A DNA stretch of 35,127 bases, from NCBI GenBank assembly GCA_028288765.1, contig JAQGHQ010000034.1:1-35127 (forward strand), given 5' to 3'. The notes under the pieces were generated by a model that was given only the letters and a program-made list of their open reading frames with translations, ran no database searches and was not told where the DNA came from. The DNA comes from Gemmataceae bacterium. GTDB taxonomy: Bacteria > Planctomycetota > Planctomycetia > Gemmatales > Gemmataceae. Below are positions 24,706 through 31,947 of the stretch, in pieces (the first letter of the stretch is position 1; the number at the start of each line of letters is the position of its first letter). A program made the position numbers and the translations under genes.

Positions 24706-26142
24706 ATGGGCCTGGCGGGCTGGGTAGCGGTAGCGGTCGCGGTCGTGGCGGTCGTCCTGGTCGTGCGGGGGTGGGACGTTCGGCTGGTTTTGCTGTCCGC
24801 GTCGCTCGTCATCGCGTCCGCGGCCGGTCTGACGGCCGACGCCGGCCGGCTTGGTCCCCTGGCCGCCGTGGTCCGGGAGTTCCTCGCCACGTTCTCGAAC
24901 GAGAAGTTCGTCGTCCCGATCTGTTCGGCGATGGGGTTCGCCTACGTCTTGCGGTACACGGGATGCGAGCGGCACTTGGTGCTGCTCCTGGTGAAGCCGC
25001 TGCGGTCCGTGCGGTGGCTCCTGATCCCGGGGGTGGTGCTGGTCGGGTTCCTGGTGAACATCCCGGTCATCAGCCAGACGAGTACGGCGGTTTGCATCGG
25101 GCCGGTGGTCGTCCCGCTGATGCGGGCGGCCGGGTACTCGATGGCGACGATCGGTGCGTGCCTCCTGCTCGGGGCGTCCGTCGGCGGCGAGCTGCTGAAC
25201 CCTGGGGCCCCGGAACTCCTGACGGTATCCGCCAGGACCAAAGTCGAGACCCTGACGCAGGTGAGAAACTACCTCCCCCAGCTCGTGTTCACGCAGCTGG
25301 CGGTGGCCGGAATGGTGGTCTGGGTGATGAGCATCTGGTGGGAACGCAAATCCCCGTCCCACCTCGGGCGGGAGGACGATCTGCTGTCGCCGGACGGGAA
25401 GACCCACGGCGGGGGCGGTCCGCTTACCCCTCACCCCGCGACCCCGGGGGGAGAAGGGGACAGGATCAATTACGCCAAGGCGTTCGTCCCGGTCGTTCCG
25501 ATCGCACTCCTGTTCGCGTCCGGGGGGCCCGACGAGTACCGCCTGTTCAAGATCCCGGACGACTGGGTGATCCTCTCGAAAGACGGGAAATCAGACCCCG
25601 CTTACAGTAGCCGGCTGATCGGGCTGGCGATGCTGGTCGGCGTGCTGGTGGCGATGGTGGTGACACCGGGGAAGGCCCGGGGGTGCGTAAAGCACTTCTT
25701 CGACGGGGCCGGGTATGGGTTCGCGAACATCGTCAGTCTGATCGTGACGGCGACGTGCTTTGGGAAGGCGATCGAGGTGGCCGGACTGGCGACGGCCGTC
25801 AGCCGGGTGATCGCCCGCGCCCCGGACCTGATGCAACCTCTGGCCGCCCTGGTCCCGCTCGGGTTCGCGGCGGTCTGCGGGTCGGGGATGGCCAGCACCC
25901 AGAGTCTCTACACGTTCTTCTACGATCCGGCGGTCCAACACGGGCACGACCCGACGGCGGTGGGGGCGATGGTCGCGATCGGCTCGGCCGCCGGGCGGAC
26001 CATGTCGCCCGTGGCGGCGGTCACCCTGATGTGCGCGACGCTGACCGGGACGAACCCGTTCACCCTGGCGCGGCGGGTCGCCGTTCCGCTTCTCGTGGGA
26101 ATCGCCGTCGTGATTGCCCTGCGGGTGGGAGGCTTGATCTGA
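24706..26142 (+). CDS. DcuC-like anaerobic C4-dicarboxylate carrier
   Basis: 478 residues with about 12 membrane helices. The block FLVNIPVISQTSTAVCIGPVVVPLMRAAGYS with GACLLLGASVGGELLNPGAPEL matches the ion-transporter superfamily group that contains DcuC. The C-terminal half repeats the pattern (VCGSGMASTQSLYTFFYDPAV, GSAAGRTMSPVAAVTLMCATLTG). It probably exchanges or takes up C4-dicarboxylates or related acids; substrate not shown by sequence. A hydrophilic loop of about 60 residues splits the two halves. ATG at 24706 with GAAGGGG upstream; the frame is open upstream but that part looks non-coding. Confidence 0.78.
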   Translation: MGLAGWVAVAVAVVAVVLVVRGWDVRLVLLSASLVIASAAGLTADAGRLGPLAAVVREFLATFSNEKFVVPICSAMGFAYVLRYTGCERHLVLLLVKPLRSVRWLLIPGVVLVGFLVNIPVISQTSTAVCIGPVVVPLMRAAGYSMATIGACLLLGASVGGELLNPGAPELLTVSARTKVETLTQVRNYLPQLVFTQLAVAGMVVWVMSIWWERKSPSHLGREDDLLSPDGKTHGGGGPLTPHPATPGGEGDRINYAKAFVPVVPIALLFASGGPDEYRLFKIPDDWVILSKDGKSDPAYSSRLIGLAMLVGVLVAMVVTPGKARGCVKHFFDGAGYGFANIVSLIVTATCFGKAIEVAGLATAVSRVIARAPDLMQPLAALVPLGFAAVCGSGMASTQSLYTFFYDPAVQHGHDPTAVGAMVAIGSAAGRTMSPVAAVTLMCATLTGTNPFTLARRVAVPLLVGIAVVIALRVGGLI

Positions 26143-26288
26143 AAAGATCAGAGGTCAGGTTGGAGAAGATCACCCCGCGAATCGCCTCCGACTTCCACCC
26201 TCTGACTCCCAAATTCCCCTTCCTTCCTTCCGCGCTCGTGTTCTACACTATGCCGCCCCGCGGTGGGGCATCGCCGGAGGAAGCACGG

Positions 26289-27581
26289 ATGCGAATCTGC
26301 ATATACGAGGACCGCCGGACGGCCGACCTCGGCCCACTTACCCTCACCCGCCCGACGGCGGACTTGCTCTGCGGGCTCGGGTCGCTCGGGGAGAAGCAGG
26401 TCCGGTACTTCGGGGCCGAGGTCGTCGGACACCTGTGCCGGCCGGTCCTGGCCGACCTCCTCCGTGCCCGCGACCCGCTTTCTCCGGTCAACGACCCGGC
26501 CTGGCTTCGGTCCGCCCCCACTCTCCTGGTGAACGCGCGCTGGCTCCCGCCGGCCACCCCGTTGGCCCCGCCCGTCCGCGACCTGTTCGCCCGCGGGCCG
26601 GTGCTCGGTGTGTGCGACGGCGAGGTCGCGTTCGCCCTCCTCGACACCCGACGGCTCCAGGCTCTCTCTCCGACCACCGTCGACAACTGCCTCGACGACT
26701 GGGCACAAACTCTTCCGGCCCGCGAGGCCGGCGGGCATGCGGTCCGCTACCCGTGGGACCTGATCGACCACAACCCGGACCAGATCACCCGCGACTTCGG
26801 AGCGGTCTGCGACCCGACCGACGCCGGGTTCCACCCGGCCGGGTTCGCCCTCGTCGGCCCCGCCGACCGCCTCTTCATCCACCCGTCCGCGAAGATCGAC
26901 CCGATGGTGGTCGCCGACACCATGGGCGGCCCGGTGTGGATCGGCTCCGGGGCGGTAGTGACCGCCTTCACACGCCTGGAAGGCCCGTGCGCGGTCGGGC
27001 CGGGTACGCACCTGCTCGGGGCGAAAGTCCGGGCCGGGACGACTCTCGGGCCGCAATGCCGCATCGGAGGGGAAGTCGAGTGCAGCATCGTCCAGGGGTA
27101 TGCCAACAAGTACCACGACGGGTTCCTGGGGCATAGCTACGTCGGCGAATGGGTGAACCTCGCGGCCGGGACGACCACCGGCGACCTGCGGTTCGACTAC
27201 CAACCGATCACTGTCCGGCTGAACGGCGTCAGCGTCCCGACCGGGCGGACGAAGTTCGGGAGCGTCATCGGCGACCACACCCGGACCGGCCTGGGAGTCC
27301 TGTTCGACTGCGGGAGCGTGATTGGGGCATTCGCCGGGCTGCTGCCGACCGGCCGGCTCGCCCCGCGCGAGGTGCCGTCGTTCGGACGATACGGGACGGA
27401 CGGGTTAACCGCCGCGAACGACCTGGATCGCCTTCTCGACACCGCGGGCGTGGTGATGCGCCGGCGGGCTCAAGAGCTGACGCCCGCCCTGCTGGCGGTT
27501 TATCGGGCAATCGCCGGGCAGACCGTGGCCCCCCGGCGGTCCCTGACCGTTGCCTCGCCCGGTGTGCGGAAAACGGCGTGA
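26289..27581 (+). CDS. Sugar nucleotidyltransferase with a C-terminal hexapeptide-like region
   Basis: 430 residues. The N-terminal part (MRICIYEDRRTADLGPLTLTRPTADLLCGLGSLGEK) fits the GlmU-related NTP_transf_4 group. The second half has irregular hexapeptide turns (IHPSAKIDPMVVADTMGGPVWIGSGAVVTAFTRLEGPCAVGPGTHLLGAKVRAGTTLG), so a left-handed beta-helix acyltransferase-like domain is likely. By family it would make an NDP-sugar; sugar and acyl donor are unknown. ATG at 26289 with GGAGGAA at 26276-26282, a strong site. The leader upstream (26143-26288) contains an imperfect GCCGCCCC/GGGGC hairpin. Convergent with a Tyr-rich protein gene. Confidence 0.75.
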   Translation: MRICIYEDRRTADLGPLTLTRPTADLLCGLGSLGEKQVRYFGAEVVGHLCRPVLADLLRARDPLSPVNDPAWLRSAPTLLVNARWLPPATPLAPPVRDLFARGPVLGVCDGEVAFALLDTRRLQALSPTTVDNCLDDWAQTLPAREAGGHAVRYPWDLIDHNPDQITRDFGAVCDPTDAGFHPAGFALVGPADRLFIHPSAKIDPMVVADTMGGPVWIGSGAVVTAFTRLEGPCAVGPGTHLLGAKVRAGTTLGPQCRIGGEVECSIVQGYANKYHDGFLGHSYVGEWVNLAAGTTTGDLRFDYQPITVRLNGVSVPTGRTKFGSVIGDHTRTGLGVLFDCGSVIGAFAGLLPTGRLAPREVPSFGRYGTDGLTAANDLDRLLDTAGVVMRRRAQELTPALLAVYRAIAGQTVAPRRSLTVASPGVRKTA

Positions 27582-27591
27582 CGGTGTGCGG

Positions 27592-27627
27592 AAAAAGGAA
27601 GTGGGCCGTGGGATGGTCCCGCGGCCC
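27592..27627 (-). terminator. Rho-independent terminator of the 128-residue Tyr-rich gene
   Basis: An 11-bp stem, 27603-27613 with 27617-27627, with one G-T wobble and a 3-base loop. Read on the minus strand it is followed after a few bases by CCTTTTTCC (A-run at 27592-27596 on the plus strand). It lies 35 bases after the stop at 27662. Confidence 0.7.
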
Positions 27628-27661
27628 GCTCGGGTTGGGTTGTGGTGTCCGTCCGGCGGGG

Positions 27662-28048
27662 TTACCGCCGGTAGAAGTAGCCGTAACGAGTCCCATACGG
27701 GGCGGTGTAAGACGGGCCGAAGAACCCGTTGTAAACCCCGCCGGGCGAGTACGAGTATCCGCTCCGGTAGCCGAAGTTCGCCCACGGGTTATAGCCGGAG
27801 ACCCGCGCGGCCTGGTTGCCGAACACGTCGCCGTAGGAATACTGCTGAGCGCCCAGCCCGGTGAACGGGGAGTAATAGCCCGTCACGCTCTGTGCCCCGA
27901 ACGGGGTGGCGTAAGTGGTTCCGCCCACCACCACGCCCGCGCCGGGGACGTAGGTGTTGTACCCGTACACGTACTGGGCACTGGCCTTGCCGGCGGACCC
28001 GAACGCCCCGGCCACCGCCAAGGCGGTTACGATCAAATAGCGGTTCAT
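27662..28048 (-). CDS. Secreted Tyr/Gly-rich protein (128 residues)
   Basis: The first 24 residues are a signal peptide (MNRYLIVTALAVAGAFGSAGKASA). The mature part is low in complexity: 20 tyrosines in the 128 residues by my count, with much Gly, Ser and Pro and very few acids or lysines, ending YGYFYRR. No catalytic motif is seen. It resembles structural or surface proteins; the role is unknown. Start ATG at 28048 with a strong GGAGGAG 6 bases before. It lies 231 bases downstream of a second such gene in the same direction, so they may be a duplicated pair. Confidence 0.75.
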   Translation of the reverse strand: MNRYLIVTALAVAGAFGSAGKASAQYVYGYNTYVPGAGVVVGGTTYATPFGAQSVTGYYSPFTGLGAQQYSYGDVFGNQAARVSGYNPWANFGYRSGYSYSPGGVYNGFFGPSYTAPYGTRYGYFYRR

Positions 28049-28279
28049 CGGTGCTCCTCCTGGTGGGAACTCGCCGGCGAGCGAGGCCCATGCCTGTAAT
28101 ACGCACACCGCGTGCTCATCGTTTGCGTAGTGCTGTACAAGGTGACAGAAGGTACTCGCGAGAGAACCCGCCCTTACGGACAGTAGCTAAGGTTCTCACC
28201 CGCTTCTAACCCCGGCCGCTAACGAAGCAAGCGGCGAGAGAGCCCACAGCTCGCCGAAGGCCGGATTTCGGCCGCGTTA

Positions 28280-28717
28280 TCAATACCTGCCGCGGCGGAA
28301 CAACCCGGACCGATAGGAGGTGTACCCCGGGGCGTAGTAGGTACTGCCGTAATAACCGGAGTCGTAATAACCGGAGCCGTAGGAGCTGGGGCTGTAGTAG
28401 CTAGGGCTGTAGTACGCCGAACTGCCGTACAGGTAGCCGGGGCCGAAGGTGTTCGCCGGGACGACGCCGTTGGCGTACACGGAACCCGGACTGTAGACAG
28501 TCGCCGGGATGACCCCGTTGTTATAGTAAACGTTCCCGAAGCTCGAGTACTGCGGGGTGTAGTACCCGGATACGGTTCCCGGGAAGTACCTGCTGGTGAC
28601 GCTGCTCGGGTAGTACGACGGGGTGTAGTACGACGGGGCTGCGTAGTAGTAGTCCTGGGCATCGGCCCGGGGGCCGACAAGGGCGGCCAGAACCGCCGCG
28701 AGTGCGAAGCGCTTCAT
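28280..28717 (-). CDS. Secreted Tyr/Ser-rich protein (145 residues)
   Basis: Signal peptide of about 20 residues (MKRFALAAVLAALVGPRADA). The mature part is built from loose repeats such as PSYYTPSYYP, SAYYSPSYYSPSSY and GSGYYDSGYYGSTYY: 31 tyrosines of 145 residues by my count, mostly in YY pairs, and it ends SGLFRRGRY. Such proteins may form an aromatic-rich surface layer or cross-linked material; this is inference only. Start ATG at 28717 with GGAGG 7 bases upstream. It shares layout with the next gene (27662-28048). The 231 bases between them hold no gene I recognise, only a short GGCCG-AAATC-CGGCC hairpin just after this gene's stop. Confidence 0.75.
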   Translation of the reverse strand: MKRFALAAVLAALVGPRADAQDYYYAAPSYYTPSYYPSSVTSRYFPGTVSGYYTPQYSSFGNVYYNNGVIPATVYSPGSVYANGVVPANTFGPGYLYGSSAYYSPSYYSPSSYGSGYYDSGYYGSTYYAPGYTSYRSGLFRRGRY

Positions 28718-28860
28718 GATGTTCCCTCCTGTGATTCCCGCTCGAGTCAGACCCGCCGGGTGACGGGTTCGTCAGTCGATTTGTTGCACCATCCGTGCCA
28801 AATTTCCCACGATCCGCCGATCGTATGGCGGGCGGGAGGAGGGACGTGAGAACCCGGACG

Positions 28861-29297
28861 GATCTGTCGGCCGGCCTGTAAGCCGGGTTTTGTCGCACGG
28901 GGCATTAAACCCCGTGTGACGGTCATTTATCTAGCCCCGCGGTTGCCCGCGGGGTCGAGCAGCCTACCCGGGGATCGTAGCGGACCGGGCCGGTCCTGTC
29001 CCCTGCTTGGCCTTGCTCCCGGTGGGGTTTGCCGAGCCAGCCGGTCACCCGGCTGCTGGTGCGCTCTTACATTAAGGGCCGAAGCCCCGCACCGTTTCAC
29101 CCTTACCTGGGAGCTATCAGCCGATGGCTGATAGCTCCCAGGCGGTATACTTTCTGTTGCACTGTCCCGCCCGTTGGCGGCCCGCGCCGGGGGCACGAAA
29201 CCGTTACCGGGGGTGGGCGTTACCCACCACCGCGCCCTATGGAGCCCGGACTTTCCTCCCCCGGGTCGGGGGCGACCGTCCGGCCGACCGACAGATC
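28861..29297 (-). ncRNA. rnpB: RNase P RNA (bacterial type A)
   Basis: The catalytic RNA that trims 5' leaders from tRNA precursors. On the minus strand the gene reads GAGGAAAGTCCGGGCTCCAT near the 5' end and GGGTAACGCCC, then ACAGAAAGTATACCGCC, GGTAAGGGTGAAA, AGAGCGCACC, GGGTAGGCTGCT and AGATAAATGACCG in order, ending with AAAACCCGGCTTACAGGCC, all conserved blocks. Helix P1 pairs 28861-28876 with 29282-29297 (15 of 16 Watson-Crick plus one G-U), which fixes the ends. A 17-bp perfect hairpin forms P12 (29106-29142). A weak -10-like GATAAC lies about 12 bases before the 5' end. About 437 nt. Confidence 0.95.
29106..29142 (-). other. P12 hairpin of RNase P RNA, perfect 17-bp palindrome
   Basis: 29106-29122 and 29126-29142 are exact reverse complements around a 3-base loop. 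The stem includes GGGAGCTATCAGCC. P12 is the most variable helix of bacterial RNase P RNA, so a changed P12 does not harm the core. Confidence 0.85.
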
Positions 29298-29458
29298 CGA
29301 GCTTTCAGGTTATCATGTCGCGGCGGGCGGGTGAAGGCGGGGTTTCCGTCGTCCCGGCACGCCCCTGGTTGGCCGAATACGTATACGTCCCGTATCCTTA
29401 CCTGTACTATCAGTTGTAAGTAAGGACTAGTTTCTTAGTCTCGGCGGGTGTTCTTCCT

Positions 29459-29752
29459 ATGGCCGACCGGTCGTTGAGCAACGCTCGCATCCAGTCCTGG
29501 CTCGCCGACGACCTGGCCCGCGTCGCCGGGGAGATGGACGGTACGAAGGCCCAGGTGAACTCGGCCTCGGTCTGGTGGTTCTGCCATCGATTGAGCCCCG
29601 AGGAGCGGGCCCGCATCCTTGGCGACTTCGTCGCCGCCCAGGCGATGCGGGGACAACAACCGGAACTACCCTCGGCGGATAGGGGGGAATTCCAGGCCGA
29701 CACCCCCCTCCCTCGCCCGGACCGGCGGAAACGGCCGAAGAGGCGGGGGTAA
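29459..29752 (+). CDS. Small protein of unknown function (97 residues)
   Basis: The reading frame starts at ATG 29459. Predicted mainly helical for the first 65 residues (SNARIQSWLADDLARVAGEM...VWWFCHRLSPEERARILGDFVAAQAMRG), then a proline- and arginine-rich tail (RPDRRKRPKRRG). The leader has no clear ribosome site (CGGGTG). I do not recognise a family. It lies between rnpB (divergent, 161 bases) and ribF (81 bases downstream). It may be a conserved planctomycete protein, which I cannot show here. Confidence 0.5.
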   Translation: MADRSLSNARIQSWLADDLARVAGEMDGTKAQVNSASVWWFCHRLSPEERARILGDFVAAQAMRGQQPELPSADRGEFQADTPLPRPDRRKRPKRRG

Positions 29753-29833
29753 ACCGTCCATCTGGTCGCTCCCGGCCTGCGGCGGCCGGCGGGGTTCTGG
29801 CCGTCCGCCGGTGTCGGCCGCAAGATAGCCGGT

Positions 29834-30769
29834 ATGGCGACCGCAGCACTTGATTGGACAGAGCACCCGCCGCAGGGGTTCACCGGTGGGGCGGTCACCG
29901 TGGGGAATTTCGACGGGGTCCACCTCGGACACCACGCCCTGATCGCGGCCACGGTCCGGTGGGCGAGCCGGGTCGGCGGCCCGGCCGTCGCGGTCACATT
30001 CGACCCGCCCCCGTACCAGGTCCTATTCCCGACCGCCCCGTCCCGTCCGCCGCTCACCACCCTCCACGACCGGGCCGATTTGCTCCACGCCGCCGGGGCG
30101 GACCACGTCATCGTCCTCCGGACGACCCCGGAGCTGCTCGCCCTCACGCCGGACGCCTTCTTCCGGGACATCCTGTCCCGCCAACTCGGTGCCAGAGCCG
30201 TCATCGAGGGGTACGACTTCCGGTTCGGCCGCTCCCGGGCTGGGGATACGGCAACCCTCCGCGTGCTGTGTGCCGCGGCGGGGGTCGGCTTCGAGGAGGT
30301 CCCGCCGGTGGCGGTGGACGGAGAGCCGGTGTCGAGCAGCCGGGTGCGGGCCGCGCTGGTCGCGGGCGACGTCGCGGCCGCGGCGGCCCTGCTCGGCCGG
30401 GCGTACAGGGTCGCGGGCCTGGTAGTGACCGGCGCGAGACGGGGCCGGACAATCGGGTTCCCGACCGCCAACCTGGAGGACGTCCCGACGGTGCTTCCGG
30501 GGAATGGGGTGTACGCGGTCCGGGCGATGGTCGACGGAACGATGTGGCCGGCGGCGGCGAACGTCGGCCCGAATCCGACCTTCGGGGAGGATGCCCGTAA
30601 GGTCGAAGTTCACCTGATCGGGTTTTCGGGGGACATCTACGGAAAGTCGGTGGAGGTAGAATTCGTTATCCGGTTGCGCGACACCCGGCCGTTCGCCGGG
30701 GTAGACGAACTGGTCGGGCAACTGCGGCAGGACGTCGAGGCCGCCCGCCGGGTGCTGGGTGCCTGGTAG
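29834..30769 (+). CDS. ribF: Bifunctional riboflavin kinase / FAD synthetase RibF
   Basis: 311 residues, normal RibF length. It phosphorylates riboflavin to FMN and adenylates FMN to FAD in the cytoplasm. The FAD synthetase half has GNFDGVHLGHH at 24-34 and VSSSRVRAAL at about 166-175; the kinase half has RRGRTIGFPTANL at 202-214, with NVGPNPTFGED following. ATG at 29834; the upstream site is weak (AAGATAG). nifU follows after 22 bases. No flavin riboswitch is visible upstream. Confidence 0.95.
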   Translation: MATAALDWTEHPPQGFTGGAVTVGNFDGVHLGHHALIAATVRWASRVGGPAVAVTFDPPPYQVLFPTAPSRPPLTTLHDRADLLHAAGADHVIVLRTTPELLALTPDAFFRDILSRQLGARAVIEGYDFRFGRSRAGDTATLRVLCAAAGVGFEEVPPVAVDGEPVSSSRVRAALVAGDVAAAAALLGRAYRVAGLVVTGARRGRTIGFPTANLEDVPTVLPGNGVYAVRAMVDGTMWPAAANVGPNPTFGEDARKVEVHLIGFSGDIYGKSVEVEFVIRLRDTRPFAGVDELVGQLRQDVEAARRVLGAW

Positions 30770-30791
30770 GGCATTCACCGCGGAGCACATG

Positions 30792-31028
30792 ATGAACGCA
30801 ATGTTGAAAGCCCGCGTCGCGCACGCCCTGAAGGCCGAGATCGCCCCGGCCCTGCTGCTCGACGGGAACGGGATCGAAGTGCTGGACGTCTCGGACGGGA
30901 TCGCCCAGGTCCGTCTCACCGGCGTGTGTGCGGGCTGCCCGGCCACGATCATGACGGTGATCACGTCTCTCGAAGACGAGTTGCGAAAGAGGGTGCCGGA
31001 GGTCGAGGTGCTGGAGGCGGTGTCGTAG
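30792..31028 (+). CDS. NifU C-terminal-like iron-sulfur scaffold
   Basis: 78 residues, one NifU_C/Nfu domain. It contains VRLTGVCAGCPATIMTV, where the Cys-x-x-Cys pair binds a transient Fe-S cluster for transfer to target proteins. I prefer the second of two adjacent ATGs (30792), which is 6 bases after GGAG at 30782-30785; the first is at 30789. The frame is also open back to a GTG at 30759 that overlaps ribF. It starts 22 bases after ribF and 27 bases before the isomerase-like gene, so the three are likely co-transcribed. Confidence 0.87.
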   Translation: MNAMLKARVAHALKAEIAPALLLDGNGIEVLDVSDGIAQVRLTGVCAGCPATIMTVITSLEDELRKRVPEVEVLEAVS

Positions 31029-31055
31029 GGCCGAATCTTCTGATCGAGGAGAGCC

Positions 31056-31901
31056 ATGTTCCTCGGGTACAACACCAACGGGTTCGCCCACCACCGGCTC
31101 GATGATGCCGTCGAGATCATCGCCGAACTGGGATACGACGGGGTGGCCCTGACACTCGACTTTCACGCCCTCGGTTCGTTCGACGAACCCGGGTTCGAAT
31201 CGCACCTGAACAGGGTCCGCGACCTTCTCCACAGGCACGACCTCCGGTGCGTGATCGAGACCGGCTCGAGATTTATCCTCGATACCCGGCGAAAGCACCA
31301 ACCGACTCTTATCAGTCCGGGTGCCTTGGACCGGTCGAGACGATACGAATTCCTCGAATTCGCACTTTGGGTCGCGATCTCGCTCGACGCCGAATATGTC
31401 AGTTTCTGGTCCGGAACGCCGACCGATGATGCCCAACCGTCCGTCCTGATGGACCGCCTCGTGACGGAATGTCGACGGCTGGCCGAGTTCGATCCGGTCG
31501 GGAACGCCCGGCTCGCGTTCGAGCCGGAGCCGGGGATGTTCATCGACACGATGGACAAGTTCGCCGAGCTCCACGGCCGGGTGAACCACCCCGCGTTCGG
31601 GCTGACCGTGGACGTCGGCCATCTGGTGTGCAACGGCGAACTGCCGGTGAGCAAGCACCTGAAGGCGTGGAAACACGTCCTCTGGAACGTCCACATCGAG
31701 GACATGAGGCGCGGCGTCCACGACCACGTCATGTTCGGGGAAGGGGAGGTTGACTTCGCGGACGTTTTCGCCGGACTGCGGGACGCGGACTACGCGGGCG
31801 GGGTGTACGTCGAGCTGAGCCGGCACAGCCACGACGCCGTGAACACCGCCCGCAAGGCAAAGGCGTTCCTGGACCGGTTCGTGAACGGGCGGACGGGGTG
31901 A
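31056..31901 (+). CDS. Sugar phosphate isomerase/epimerase-like TIM barrel
   Basis: 281 residues, an AP-endonuclease-family-2 (xylose-isomerase-like) barrel. The strand ends carry LGYDGVALTLDFHAL, ARLAFEPEPGMF (Glu ligand), FGLTVDVGHLV (Asp and His), WNVHIEDM (His) and GGVYVELSRHSHD (Glu), together a plausible divalent metal site. The reaction is not known. ATG at 31056 with GAGGAG 6 bases before, a strong site. It ends 46 bases from the convergent cytochrome gene. Confidence 0.85.
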   Translation: MFLGYNTNGFAHHRLDDAVEIIAELGYDGVALTLDFHALGSFDEPGFESHLNRVRDLLHRHDLRCVIETGSRFILDTRRKHQPTLISPGALDRSRRYEFLEFALWVAISLDAEYVSFWSGTPTDDAQPSVLMDRLVTECRRLAEFDPVGNARLAFEPEPGMFIDTMDKFAELHGRVNHPAFGLTVDVGHLVCNGELPVSKHLKAWKHVLWNVHIEDMRRGVHDHVMFGEGEVDFADVFAGLRDADYAGGVYVELSRHSHDAVNTARKAKAFLDRFVNGRTG

Positions 31902-31947
31902 GCCCCGGACGGTTGAGGCTCACCCGGCAGGGCGGCGGACGGCCTGA

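Noticed and set aside
28916..29423. Short reading frames on both strands across the RNase P RNA
   Set aside because: They are fully contained in or overlap rnpB and its leader and have no ribosome site or protein-like composition.
29300..29458. Possible hairpins such as CCTTAC...GTAAGG and GACTA...TAGTC upstream of the 97-residue gene
   Set aside because: Arms of 5-6 bases with long loops; expected by chance, and no matching riboswitch or terminator form.
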